Positions 33,070 through 44,238 of a stretch of DNA of 64,000 nt are shown here, in pieces. A model generated the notes under the pieces. It ran no database searches. It saw only the letters and a program-made list of their open reading frames with translations, and had not been told where the DNA came from. A program made the translations under genes and the position numbers. Numbering within the stretch: the first letter of the stretch is position 1; every line of letters starts with the position of its first letter. Source of the DNA: Lepraria neglecta (taxonomy: Eukaryota; Ascomycota; Lecanoromycetes; Lecanorales; Stereocaulaceae); assembly GCA_033220425.1 (NCBI GenBank), contig CM065646.1, positions 3,727,501-3,791,500 on the forward strand, given 5' to 3'.

Positions 33070-34236
33070 GATTCGTCAGGCACAATTGGCGGCGTAAATG
33101 TGGTATAAACGGCAAAGAAAAAAAAGATCTTTGTCTATGCATCATAGGGAAAATGGCGAGTCATATATCTAATCTAGCCCTAGCCCTAAGATCGGAGTCG
33201 GAGCCGGCATCGGGGTCGGGGTCGGCCGTAGCCGCCGCCGCACAGTTTGAGAATTAGGGGTTGGCTTCAGGGCCTGCGTCCAGCCTTTGTTTTACATTTA
33301 TTGCTAACAACTGGGACGGGCTGGATGGCTTCGGAGCCCTTGGATATTTTATAGTACAAGGTCAAAATCTACGGGCAAGGTTGGTCATTCCATACGCATG
33401 AATTCTAGTTTTTCCCTATTTTGATAAGAATGCCATCTTCCGCCTGGGCCTAGATCGACCAATCGCAAGAAAAATCTCGTATCCAAGTTGCTTGTCCAAA
33501 TGGCGAAGTCACTCGGGCCTGGTTGGTTAGTCGGGAATTGTCTATCTAATGATGTCTCGTAGCCTCCACACAGCTCGTGAGTTGAGGATTAAGTCCTGAA
33601 ACCGGTACACTCCGGAGGATATAGGGCCAAAATGTTTATCGGATTTTGTATTTTTTTTTCTTGGTTTTATCAGCCTTCGAAGGCATCGAATCGTCTGTCT
33701 AGGACGAAGGGGCATCATTTGGTCTCAGTACATCGGTCCTTCCCTGGAAATAATCGCAAAGATTGTGTTGGTCATCGATTGTTGACATGAATGAGTCCCG
33801 TAGTGATGGGTCGTAGACGTACAACAACTTGTTGCTAAAAAAAGGCGGTCATGGATCAAGTATCCAGCTATTAGCCTGAGTTCACGTCCAGAAAAAAGGG
33901 TCGTAACTCGATCCTAGCTCTACGCCAAGCCAGCAATTGGACCACTTGGGTCTGTCAAAGCCCGAGTTGGACAAACTTCTAGGTATCGAACCCTCAAGAT
34001 GTGGAACTTTATTGGAATTGGTGCGCAGGATGGTCAAAGATACTGGCCTAACAGCCTCAAAGTGTGACGGTATCATACTAAGATAGTCTAAAATTGACCA
34101 AGGCATCAGGTGGTTTACCTTTTCAAAAGCCCGCTGAAAGAAGACTGCCCCAAATCCAAGTGGCGAAGTCGAAAATCATATTCAAATGTACTCTAGAGTC
34201 TGAGATTGAAATTCATTGCCACTCTACTAACTTCAT
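33070..34236. other. Intergenic with short G/C-rich repeat
   Basis: Promoter region of the tryptophan synthase gene plus spacer. A low-complexity run of GGAGTCGGAGCC / GGGGTCGGGGTCGGCC / GCCGCCGCCGC lies at about 33192-33241. A CTAGCCCTAGCCCTAA stretch at 33173-33188 is only vaguely telomere-like. No gene seen. Confidence 0.45.
33158..33164 (-). promoter_or_regulatory. Possible CPC1/Gcn4-type element
   Basis: ATGACTC on the minus strand, about 90 bp upstream of the tryptophan synthase ATG. The core TGACTC is the half-site of the amino-acid starvation activator (Gcn4/CPC1/CpcA), which is known to control TRP genes in fungi. A single 7-bp match is weak evidence by itself; gene identity and position add to it. 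Confidence 0.4.
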
Positions 34237-35401
34237 TTACACGTCCGAAAAGTCGAGGTAGCGATCATTCCAAGGCAGAAATCCGAGCCGGTCGTCATCT
34301 GCCCAACCTTCAAGCTCAGTATAAGGCTTAATCGTGCGCCGGACAACGTTGATGTCTTCTTTGAGCCAAAATTTCTCCGCGTCGCTAATCGTCGTGCCGC
34401 CCTTTTGATTGTCGCGGAGTCTGCTCTCTACCATCTGGCTTAATTGCTTATGAGCATCTTGAAGATTCCGAGTCATGAGTTTTACTTCCCGCTCGCGTCG
34501 TTCATCCTTCTCCTCGAATCCAGAGATCTTCTGTTTCAAAGCTATATTCTCATTTTCTGACGTGGTGAAATGCCATTGAAGGTGCTTCTTCACAGCTTCC
34601 ATTAGTCCAACGGCAAAGTCTCCATGCTCTTTCAAAGCTTGCACGCAGCGCTCGTGCGCCAGGAGACCCTGGTTCTCGCAGTAGTCTTCTGCAAGCTTCC
34701 TGGGTATGGGACCCCATATCCCTTCGTCTTTCGCCGAGGTTGCACCGCAGAAAGCCTTGATCGTCCCCGGTACTTCGTCATGTGGAGTTGGAAACCAATA
34801 TCTTGCGCGACCAAGGAACTCTTCCTGGGCTTGGTCCTTGAGATCTTTGATGTTGAGGAACTCTGCCAATGCGAAGACTGAAAGATTGGCCTTCATCCCT
34901 CTTACGCTGTCCGGAAGTGAACAGCGCGTATTTGCTGTCTCGGGGTCAATCAGGCCCTCTATCGATGATAGGCTATAGCGGGAATCCATCCATTCTGACA
35001 GCTCTTCTTTGACTCTTATGGCTAGCTCTTCTCTTCTGGCGGAATTGATCGCTCTAATGTCCATGGACGGTGGTAGCTCTTCGAGGTCGTCGTAGTCATC
35101 TTGGTACAGGTAGGCTACCAGTCGTGTGACAGCGGCAGGGCCGTGATTGTCGTCTGCGAGGGACACTGTATCTCCTTGAGCCTTCTGTGTTTATATTAGA
35201 GCGGTCATCTATAGTGTCTGACAAAACTTCACCTACCGCAGAATCTCATTGGAGATTTCTCTTGATGACATTTGACCTTGTACATACAAGTGAATGATGC
35301 AAGTCGTACTTCTCGGTCTTGGATTCCAGAACCATATCGCTGTACTTGCTGGACTGTAGGAAGGCGAGGTTGCAAGCTATGTGCTAAGGGGACATCGGCA
35401 T
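34237..35401 (-). pseudogene. BTB/POZ-domain gene with two in-frame stops in exon 1
   Basis: Fungal BTB-domain protein. The second exon (35184-34237) is open for about 315 codons: SLADDN, AAVTRLVAYLYQDDYDD (end of the BTB fold), NLSVFALAEFLNIKDLKDQA (BACK-like), then a coiled coil. A clean 52-nt intron (35236-35185, GTAGGT ... CTCTAAT ... ACACAG) leads to exon 1, whose matching frame encodes the BTB start (FLQSSKYSDMVLES, EKYDLHHSLVCTRSNVI). That frame begins at ATG 35401 but contains TAG at 35386-35384 and TGA at 35248-35246, both in phase. Either the gene is dead at its 5' end, or only a truncated protein from an internal start is made. Function of the family (often protein-interaction adaptors) is not known here. 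Confidence 0.6.
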
Positions 35402-36118
35402 TGTGTTGAAATTTGTGGGATCGATTGATCAAGGAGTGTGGTGGTAATTAGTAATATTCGTAGCGGAGTTGAGTTGATAGCCTTGCTGTAGAACAGACTG
35501 GTTGGTATTCTGGTGAAGGAGGGATCAGTAGAGAGATCAAGACACGTTAGATGTAAGAGCTTGAGTATTGTAGAAGATGGGTAGAAGAAGGTTCACGATG
35601 AATCTGTGTAGAGAAACGACTTTATGAAACCCGCTGCGTGACAAGCTTGTTGCCGCTCGGTGCTGCTATTGTGGTACAGCACTCCGGCCGTGGAAGGCCC
35701 CTTTGCCACGTATGCTCGGCTTCCTGGCTGCACACATCGACCATCAGACTATATCAAGTTTTACGAGATGTCATGCTCAAAGAATGGTAAAGACTGTTCA
35801 TTGTGCTATCCATATTTTGGATATATCGGGCGCATGACTGTGAGTTGAACCCGTCAGCTGGGTGACTAGTGTGCATAGGGTTATGGGGTGACTTACTCCC
35901 AAAGTGCAATAGGTCTAGGAGGATAAGTGATGCTGCTTGAAAAGGTCGCATGTAAAAAAGTAGGGCAAGCAACCTTCAGTGCCATGTCCAACATCACCAT
36001 CCAATGAGTCATTTTCCGATGTCCCTCGTGACTTAGGCAGCACGTTTCCAAAAGAGGTCCTCCTCAGAATGTATCGTACAATCGTAGCTAAGGCTTGGTC
36101 AAGGTGCCCGTATCTTGT
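35402..36118. other. Intergenic, nothing seen
   Basis: Upstream region of the BTB gene and 3' flank of the next minus-strand gene. No coding signal. Confidence 0.45.
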
Positions 36119-36794
36119 CTAAGACCCAAACCTAAGGTTCTCGAGCGTTGCTCCCAGTTTGCTTGTGCTCGTAGATTCTTGAGGCTTGAAAGAGTTCCCT
36201 GACTTCCCTCCATCCTCGTCCTCGGAATCATCGGTTGCGACTTCGCCGTCCCTGGGCATGTACTTTGGCATCATCTTATAATTCTGAGGAACGTTGGCTA
36301 GGTAGGCTACCGAAGAGCGACAGTCAGTACTGTGCTTCAACGAGTGGCAGTGATGACTTACCGTGACCGCTGGTATACTTGTTAGTGCCGTTACGCATCT
36401 CCTCAACTAAACCCAGACCCTCGAAGTTCCATGGTTCCCCATTCTTGTAGCCCTTCAACGCACAGTCCATCTGCCATTTAGCCATCTCGTACATCCTCGT
36501 GCGCTTGAGGGCGTTGCTGAGCACCTGCATATCCTCCTGGCTGATGGTGACGCCGAGACGCATCGAGAGAGCACCGAGATAGATGATGCCGTGCTTCCAT
36601 TTCTTGGCCTTGAACTTCTCGAGGAGCTGGTGGAAGATGCCATCGTTGAGCTTGCGGACGGCCTCGTCTTGGTCTTGAGGGTACCAGAAGGAGAAGTGGG
36701 GGATTTTGGCAAGCTTTCCCGCTTCGTCGGAGATATCTGCCATGATGTCGAGCTCTTGGTCGGACATTAACAAGCCATAGCCCCAGGCACCCAT
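36119..36794 (-). CDS. Conserved hypothetical protein (MGAWGYG type)
   Basis: Two exons, 36794-36362 and 36306-36119, with a 55-nt intron (GTAAGT ... CGGTAG) joining TSGH-AYLANVPQNYK in frame; 206 aa. The N-terminus MGAWGYGLLMSDQELDIMAD resembles the start of small DUF4259-like proteins, though the resemblance is limited to that motif. The middle is a helical unit (FHQLLEKFKAKKW, GALSMRLGV, LSNALKRTRMYEMAKWQ), and the C-terminus is acidic and Ser/Thr-rich. An upstream in-frame ATG at 36857 would add 21 residues; I prefer 36794 because the Met-Gly-Ala-Trp start looks conserved. Function unknown. Confidence 0.72.
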
Positions 36795-38311
36795 TTTGCG
36801 AAGATGGATGTGTTGTTTCGAGGAGGTGGCTATTGCGTTGTTGTCGAAGTGATGCAATATGTGTTAAGCGTTAAGATCGATCAAGATGTCAGAGGTTGAT
36901 GCGAGATGGTAAGGAGCTGGCATTTGTGTTGGAGGGAGGAGTCAATATTTGAGGTCGAGTAAAAGGGTCTTCGAAGTTTTCCGGCACGACGAGAAGAAGG
37001 CATGAGAGCACAGAGTGAATTCGCAGATCCTTTTCGAAGTGACACTCCCGCCAAGATCGATTCGATCTACTAGAATTTTCAATCAGTGGCGGACCTTTCG
37101 TGCTCGCGATTGCCTAGCTTACACCGACTTTTGGGACTTGTATTCAATGTACACAATCCAAGTTCCGGGTAGGTGTGAGCACTGACGATGACGAGCCAGT
37201 TATTCGGTTTCAATCGTAGCACCACCTGGTGGCAAATACCCTATCAAGATCACTCCATCTAGTCTTTCATCAAGCTCTGGCGATATAATACTCTCGATGG
37301 CCTGGCTGAGACCGATCTTGGGGACCCCTATCCAATGTGTAACTCTTAGATAGGGGCTCTCCGGCCTTAGCGTTCCAACGCAAGACCCGGGTACGTCTGA
37401 GCCTGACCATGATCGGCCAGTCATTCCAATTCATTTTGTGGCATGGGGCGATGGCATTGAATTTCTCAATCTCGCAACTTCTCCGTGGGGCATCAATGCA
37501 TTGTACCCTTTGGGCCAAGGGGGAGATTATAAGGTAATATATTGACTTGGCTTTGAGGGCTCGGAATGCTTCTCGGTGAACAACGGTGATAATGTCAGTG
37601 ATTTCAGTACTCCATGCTGATTGCGGACCTACGCTTGACGATGATCATTGTCAATATGCCTTTCCTTGGTTTGTCCAATCACTTCTCGAATTCAGTCACA
37701 CGCTGCTCGTGGGTATCATGAATATAGTAGGTGATAATTCAGCTCCACAATCATGCCTTCCATTGATTGCCCGGACTGTAAAACGTCAAAGGCGTTACAA
37801 AAACATGTCCCAAGCAATCAAGAGCGCATTTCGACTTACAACACGGGGCAAGCAGAATTCCAGGGCATTGATAACTAAGAAATCATGGCCATTGACTTAT
37901 TTCTGTGGATGATACCTTTGTGCTCCCGAGATCGATCAATTAACACGGGAGCGGAAAACTTTCATCTCCCCAGCTTTCGTTGGAACACACGCTGGTTGAA
38001 ACGTTCCTAATTTCCCATCATTGCCCTCCTTGGAGCACAGTGCTAGATGCTACGTGCGCCGTCGTTGGAAAGTACAAGTCTCAAGGTAAACAGTGGATTG
38101 AGAACTCCAACTCTCAGCCGTATTTCCGAGCGTTTTAGGCTATTAGTGAAGACTCCAATGCTTTCAGAAGAGGATGGTTGACTGGTGAAGTTGCGGAAGG
38201 CAGGCTTCGGGTGGCGTTTCCTGATCGGGACGACCCTCAAGCCAAAAAGTTGGGGGGCCATTTGAAGGCATCGCGACTTCTACGATTATCGAACACACCA
38301 TGTGAAGCACA
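36795..38311. other. Intergenic with diverged direct repeat
   Basis: 1.5 kb without a supported gene. Two related segments of about 45 bp (37161-37205 and 37383-37427, both containing CCGGGTA(G/C)GT(G/C)TGAGC and (A/G)GCCAGT(T/C)ATTC) suggest an old tandem duplication of about 220 bp period. Short minus-strand frames over it are not convincing. Confidence 0.45.
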
Positions 38312-38824
38312 ATGTCAGCCCCTCCTTCACCATCCCAGTCAGAGCCTCCACCACCTCCAGACCCGCGCCGCACCGCCGAAGCCAAAGCAGCGGTCACAGC
38401 CCATCTGACGGCCATCGGCAACTCCCACACCTCAGCCCTCGAAACCCGCGTCTCAGATATCCAGAATAATTCTATCGTCATCTCAAAACAGGAAGAAGAG
38501 GTTACTAAGCAGACGAAGAAGCTGGCTGATGAAAGCAAGAAGCATCAGAAGGTTGCGGATGATGCGGCGGGAAAGCTGAAAGAGCTGGGTGACATACAGA
38601 ACTGGGCTGAAGTGCTTGAGAGGGATTTGTTGGTCATAGAGGAGGCATTGAAGATGGGAGAAGGTGAAGATAGTGGGTGGGAGACTGAGGAGGGTGAAGT
38701 TGAGGGCGAATATCCTGGTTCCAGGCCGCCACTGGGCAATGAAGACGGTAAGGGAAGGCAGCGGTCAAAGAGGAGGTTCACAGACGGTAGTGAAGAGGCA
38801 GATACACATGATGTGATGGCTTGA
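38312..38824 (+). CDS. BLOC-1 subunit 1 (GCN5L1/BLS1-like)
   Basis: Small coiled-coil subunit of the biogenesis of lysosome-related organelles complex 1, involved in endosomal trafficking. Single exon, 170 aa. After a Pro-rich start (SPSQSEPPPPPDPRR), the conserved family region follows: EAKAAVTAHLTAIGN, a long heptad-like helix with KQEEEVTKQTKKL, then KVADDAAGKLKELGDIQNWAEVLERD and IEEAL. The C-terminal 50 residues are acidic then basic (SKRRF), typical of fungal extensions. The QNWAE-LERD element is the strongest identifier. Confidence 0.85.
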   Translation: MSAPPSPSQSEPPPPPDPRRTAEAKAAVTAHLTAIGNSHTSALETRVSDIQNNSIVISKQEEEVTKQTKKLADESKKHQKVADDAAGKLKELGDIQNWAEVLERDLLVIEEALKMGEGEDSGWETEEGEVEGEYPGSRPPLGNEDGKGRQRSKRRFTDGSEEADTHDVMA

Positions 38825-39291
38825 TGAATGATGAACTTTGGGAGATACCAGGCGTTTTTCGGTAGTCATTCTTCCGGTCACTTCTGTTCGGAAGGCGACC
38901 CAGTCACATTTTATGATGAAGGATCCGTTGAGAAGAATGCATCCTTCAATTAACAAGATTCTACATCCCCATCACTACGCTATGAGTTGACATCTCTTAG
39001 TACTTATAGCTCCAGAATTCCCCCTTTGTACCCATAAATTTCCCGTATCTCACATTGTCATCTCTCCTCGCGCAGTCCTATGCAGCTTTCGCAACTTTCG
39101 TATCATTTATTATATATCATACATATACGAACACTTACGGGTGGTGTAACCAGCAAGGATAATAAATCTTCAAGGATCAATACCCCTACGAAATCTTCAC
39201 CTTCCAAGTGAGAGGAACATCTTTCTGGCAATACAACTGAAGGTAAGAGCCCGTAACGGAATGGACCGTTCGACGACGCCTTTGAAGGCAG
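38825..39291. other. Intergenic, nothing seen
   Basis: Spacer. No coding or repeat signal. Confidence 0.4.
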
Positions 39292-39822
39292 CTTTTGAAC
39301 GGACTTGCGGAGATCCACCGTCGCGGATGGATGCACCGAAACATCACCGTGCGCAACGTTATCTGTTCTCGAACACAGAAGAGTTCCATATCTAGCAAAA
39401 ACGCAGGAACCTCTTCAGAAATGCTTGGAGTGGACAACTTTCTGTGTAAGATCTCTAAGCTCTTGCAAGACGGTCAACTAACATCTCTCCAGCCAATGCA
39501 GCCCAAGCTCGAGTTAAGTCAGGAAGCCTGTTTTTCCGTCGTGCTAGGAAGCCCTGGAGAATCGCACGATGAGAAAAATGCAGAAAGATCACGAGAGTCG
39601 GACGTCCAGGCTAGAAAAAACACTCGTTTCGGCCCCATTGAGCTTCTCACTCGTGCCGGATCCTCGTCTGTCGTCAATTCGCCTCACGGCACTCAAAATC
39701 CCTTTCCTCAACCTCCATCTTTGCCTACAGTGATCCCCGTTCGCTCGGGTCCAACTGCTTCCGCGACAGCAGTGACAAGTCTTGGACCGAAGGTCCATGC
39801 CCAGAAGATACGTTTTGGGTAG
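39292..39822 (+). pseudogene. FunK1-type kinase fragment
   Basis: A frame of about 176 residues that opens inside a kinase catalytic loop: LNGLAEIHRRGWMHRNITVRNVI resembles the GWxHRDISxGNI loop of the fungal-specific FunK1 kinases. The catalytic Asp is replaced by Asn (HRN), and both the ATP-binding lobe and the expected DLEYA-type continuation are absent. The remainder is Ser/Pro-rich and not recognised. I read it as a 5'-truncated, dead kinase. Confidence 0.45.
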
Positions 39823-41241
39823 GAGACAGGGCGACGACGAAGGTATCTGAAAGGACAAGAAGCACTGGAACCTAAAGGGCTTCCCGGGGATCGTTGGCAC
39901 TTCTCTTACCATCATTCATTCGGCCACTCACATGAGCCTCCCCACATCTCCCGCGATACTTACCCTGACTCGGCTCAAGCTAAAGCTGCAGTGCTTCAAT
40001 ACCTGAAGGCACGCTGCTGGAAGAAAGTTGCGGAGTTACACCGTGGAGCCAGCGAGGAAAGAGATCCCAGCCGCCAACAACACAGCAAGCACTGGGTCTG
40101 CTACCCTTCAAAAGATCAGGAACCAGCACGTTCCAGACCATGTCATCCCACAGAAGAAGCAGCCATTACATGGCTAAACGCTGTGGACCCTAATATACAC
40201 GAATCCTAACAGACTCGGTGTGACGAGCTTCAGGATGCTGGAGAGCTTGACATTCTATTCCAAGGCCCAGAAGGGTCTAAATTCCTGGCCATCATTTACT
40301 CATATATGTGATGTTCCAAGTGTTTTACTCAAGTGACTTTGCGGGATCAACATTGCTTATCAACATAGCCATCACCGCTGATGTGCAGCACGGGATGACC
40401 CCCGATGGCGTAACTCTACTATCGAGTATGAGTGCAGGTTTAGTGAGAACGATGACTGATTTCTTGACGCATGAAAGGCTATCGAGCCAGAAATGGCTGC
40501 TTGCCGTGAGCGAATGGCCGCTCAGTACCTCGCCGATGTGAGATTGCAATTCTCGCTAAGCCAGGTGCTCATCATACAACCAAGCTTAAACGATGCCATC
40601 CCTACAAGTACAACGCCGATATTGGCAGCCTCCCATGTTACGATAAGCACGCCAATACCGGCACGTCCCCATGGCGTACCACCACTCTTTTATATTAACG
40701 ACATGTATTATTGGCTACACACCGTCATCGAATATGGAAGGACAAAGCTCTGGCCGGTGCCTTAAAATAATACCACCTGATATCCTTAAACCCCTTCTTG
40801 TATATGTGGGTCTTTGGAACTATGTCTATCTGGTTTAATGATTAACCTCGACTCTTAATTATCGGCGGTATGTCTTGGGCTTCACTTTGAGGCCTAGGGA
40901 CCTTGAGTGGCGAGCCATAAGGCGGCTTCTCCCGAAAATAGGCTCGTGTTTCATGTTTCTCCTATTTGGGCCTCTCTTTTGTGTCATCGTACATATGGCT
41001 GGGAGTCGGCACGCTAACCAAGTTGATAAAGGCAGCAGTCAGAGTGTTGAGAGGGAACGAGGTCATAAAGGTGTTACGTGTCCTGTTCAATACATGAATC
41101 ATTGGCACCTCGCCTTGGTCCTGACACTTGATCCTTAAAGGTCAAGTACTTCAAAACACCAACCACGCTTGGTCCTACGATCGTCTTCCTCAACAGCCGA
41201 CATCTCAGCCTTTGTGTCTCTTCTCAAGACTGTGTGACGAT
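39823..41241. other. Decayed region and flank of the tandem family
   Basis: Only short frames remain (for example 39991-40209, 40308-40541). None is recognised. The segment around 41085-41140 (TTCAATACATGAATCATTGGCACCTCGCCT) resembles the 5' flank of family copy 4 at about 44427-44460, so the duplicated unit of the tandem array probably includes promoter sequence. Confidence 0.4.
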
Positions 41242-42308
41242 AGCACAGGTATGACTTCTTTGGCCTCCTTCATCAACACCCTGCTGATACTCTAGACGAT
41301 CGAGCCTTGCCTCTAAACCAACAATATCTCATCGTCACACCCTCGGGTCTGCAATCCTTCTCCTTCCTACCATCGGAGCCGAACACTTTCCAGAAAACGA
41401 TCCACCTCGTTCTGAACAGCCTCCAGCCAGAACAGCGTCATACTTTTTCGCTGGTGTTGGGAACCTTTCCATGGCCAAGTGTGCTGCAAGTCAAGAAGCT
41501 CATAGAGTCGCTGTCCGATGCACAGTTCGATGTCTTCATTGGAACGTTCGATGGTGCAGCCATCCCCAGGATTCTGGAGATCTGCGCACTCCCTCACACT
41601 CCTTCTCAGCAACTCAGTCAGGGACATGCTGCGATCTGTCCATACCATAAGCCAGCTTTTACAGTCCAGACAGAAATCATCCAGGATTCCACCCCAATTG
41701 TGCAACACATGCACGATGCACCATCGGAGATATTCCAGGTGATCACAGACCAGTTCTTCGAATATTCCTTTACACCAGGCTATCTATTTCCCGACCAAGG
41801 TGCCTACGGCTACGGCAAGCCCTCCTTGTGAGCTACCAGGAAGCTTCCTGGACAGAAAATATTTGGGTTGTGGGCCCTGGACACCGAAAAGATACCCTCG
41901 ACTTTCTGATTAAGAGAATACGTCTCGCTTTCACTATCGATGACATCTCTGGAGCTTCGGATTTCCATGCACACATCATCAATTCGAACAATAATACGAA
42001 TCGTGGCCTGATACCGAACAACCTGGCTATCATGCAACGCTTCTCCAGCGAATGTGACTCCATCTCAAAAGAACTTGCCTCCATTTGGTGGTCAAAATAT
42101 GCGACTCTCACTTATCTCCATTTGAGTGAGCTCATTTTGGACCTCAGAAATGCATATGGTCTGGACGAGGATTGTCTGCCAAATCCTGTGTGGATGAATA
42201 CCCTTCTGAGGTTTTGCAATGATATGCCGACACTCACGATCCATCCTGGCGCGGGATGCGGAATTGGTGGAGGATGCCTACGTAATCATCGCTGCCATCA
42301 ATCGTTGA
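41242..42308 (+). pseudogene. Tandem family, copy 1 (broken)
   Basis: First member of a six-copy tandem family of unknown function. It keeps the family intron (41249-41295, GTATGA ... CTCTAG), but the 7-nt first exon that reads ATGACAG in copy 4 reads ATAGCACAG here, so the start codon is lost. Exon 2 aligns with copy 4 (QQYLIV...LNSLQPEQRH; EIFQVITDQFFEYSFTPGYLFPDQ) up to a TGA at 41829-41831. The frame then shifts, with some loss, to VSYQEASWTENIWVVGPGH, RFSSECDSISKELAS and LSELILDLRNAYG. A third frame near 42243 restores ILARDAELVEDAY and ends at TGA 42306-42308. Confidence 0.65.
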
Positions 42309-42385
42309 ACAGCAGATGTGGATGGGGAAGCTGTGGTGGGGGTGGTAATGGTATTGTGGTAGGATGGGGGAAAACCTTTGTTTGA

Positions 42386-42658
42386 TTGCACTTTACCAGC
42401 CACAGTGACGGTGTCTCCAAGGAGGTTGTTATTATCTGGTGGGCGAAGCTTTCTGCAACCACCTTTCTCGCCCTGGACGATTTTACTCTCAACTTACGAA
42501 GCGCCTATGGCCCCGATGATGCTTTCCTGCCATGCGGAGACTGGATTGAGACATTTCCTTCTTTTAGGTATGGGCTGCCTTCGAAGTACACCATACTAGC
42601 TCCGAATACTGAGCTGGAGGCTGACGCTCACCAGGCTGTCGATGCAGTCAACCGCTAG
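42386..42658 (+). pseudogene. Tandem family, copy 2 (C-terminal fragment)
   Basis: Only the last third of the family protein survives, directly behind copy 1: DGVSKEVVIIWWAKLSATTF, LDDFTLNLRSAYGPDDAFL, WIETFPSFRYGLPSKYTILAP and the usual end DAVNR with TAG at 42656. There is no start and no N-terminal part. The open frame over 90 codons suggests a fairly recent truncation. Confidence 0.6.
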
Positions 42659-42769
42659 GACAACTGATGGGTGAATTCGTTGTTGGCGGAGGAGATTTTA
42701 TTGAAACATTAGCAGAAAAGAACTTGATAGTATTCAAGGAAAGTTTGGTATAGCAAAGGTGGTAGCTCA

Positions 42770-42957
42770 AGCAATTATAGGACCACATCCGGGCGACATT
42801 GATACTTAATAGCATGCAATTCACCTTCTACCATCATTGCTCTCGGGCGTGCCACAAGTAGCTCAAGCGAATTTGTTCCCAGCCTTCTCATATATTTATG
42901 CATTGGCGCAGGCCATGCAGCGAGGATCGTCCCTCAACCAAGAAAGTGTTGAAGAGG
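42770..42957 (+). repeat. Flanking duplication R, copy 1
   Basis: Region 5' of family copy 3 that aligns with 44046-44238. Shared blocks are CTATAGCATGCAATTCA-like, TTCTCA...CCTTCT, TTATGTATTGGCGCAG-like and GAAAGTG. It shows that a unit larger than the coding region was duplicated. Confidence 0.6.
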
Positions 42958-43629
42958 AAGTCGCCAGTCCGCCGGCTTTCTTAGCTCTCAGAACGGCCCT
43001 GCTGGCGGCCTACCAGCACGCATACTGGACAGAAAATACCTGGGTGATTGGTCCTGGACACCCACACGATACAATCGAGTTTCTCGACCGTATGGGGGAC
43101 CTCTCCATACATATCAAGAAGATGTACCTATGGTTCTCTGTCGATAACGTATGGAAGAGATCGCAACTTCTTCAGGATACTATTAAATCAATTCAGGCTG
43201 ACAATGATGACCTCGAAATCGCCAATCTCCGATTTTAGAGCGCTTTGCGAGCCGATGTGATTCGATTTCAACGGAGCTTGCTGGGACCTGTGGTGGAAGT
43301 TTTCCGCGGTATGTTGGCTCGACCTGACTAGGCTGGCCCTGGATCTCCGTGGTGCGTATGGACCGAATGATGTCTACTTGGCTCCCTCATGCTGGCTCCG
43401 GACTCTCCCACGTTTCCGAAACGGCCTCCCTGCGAACTTCACGATCTTGGCCCGGACTTCGGAGCTAGTGACGGAAGCTTGGGATGACTTTACTACGATT
43501 AATCAAGAACGTGAATTCATAGGGCATCGGTACGCTCTCCAACAACGAATGCCCTTCGAAGACCTCTTAACATCCACCATCCTTCCACTGATGATCCGTG
43601 AGCCAATTCGATCTCTCATGCACCATTGA
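42837..43629 (+). pseudogene. Tandem family, copy 3 (broken)
   Basis: The N-terminal half of the family protein is replaced by unrelated sequence. Family similarity begins at FLALRTALLAAYQHAYWTENTWVIGPGHP and runs to DDLEIANLRF, where a TAG ends the frame at 43236-43238. One frame over, ERFASRCDSISTELAG continues. A further shift gives WKFSAVCWLDL, LALDLRGAYGPNDVYL and LRTLPRFRNGLPANFTILARTSELV. The last open segment runs past the family C-terminus to 43629. At least two frameshifts and no start: a pseudogene. Confidence 0.62.
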
Positions 43630-44045
43630 TAAACCCTGGCTTGCCCCGACAAGCTCTCACGCTCTTTCAACTTGGCTCGAGCTCGAGCACTTCTATACGC
43701 CTTAAATTATTCCGACTACACTCCTATTTGTTCGTCGACGCCATCCACCAAGCTGACAACAATAACCCTCTCGGGTCGCCATGAGGCATCAAACCATTCA
43801 TTGATCGCCTTTTGGATATATGGACACTTACCAAAAAGATGCGCTTGCCTTTCACTGCTGCCGACGTACCCGGAGCTTCGCAAATAGTTTTGAATATAAT
43901 CCAGTCCGCGACAGATGCTACTAGAAGCCTGAAGTTGACCAATCATTTCAATCAGTAAATTGAAGCTGTCTTTGGGCGAGTTGCGGTAGATGTGGCCATT
44001 GTCTGATTGGATAAAGGAAATTCTATCATGACAACACTATAGTAC
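43630..44045. other. Spacer in tandem array
   Basis: Overlapping short frames on both strands, none protein-like with confidence. Confidence 0.4.
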
Positions 44046-44238
44046 TTGAGCAATCACAGGGCTACATCCAGTCGACAGTTAGCCTCTATAGCATGCAATT
44101 CAGGTCTTACTTAATTTTCCCTCCCGATAGACGGCATGCAGCTACAATAACTTCGTTCTCAACCTTCTAGTTATCTATGTATTGGCGCAGATTATGCTGC
44201 AAGGGCCAACCTCTAATTAGGAAAGTGACGAGCTTCAA
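44046..44238 (+). repeat. Flanking duplication R, copy 2
   Basis: Diverged copy of 42770-42957, about 350 bp 5' of the start of family copy 4. Here no family coding sequence follows directly, so a coding part was lost or copy 3 inserted. Confidence 0.6.

Noticed and set aside
33173-33188. CTAGCCCTAGCCCTAA as a telomere-like repeat
   Set aside because: The fungal telomere unit is CCCTAA; only one exact unit occurs, so this is low-complexity sequence.
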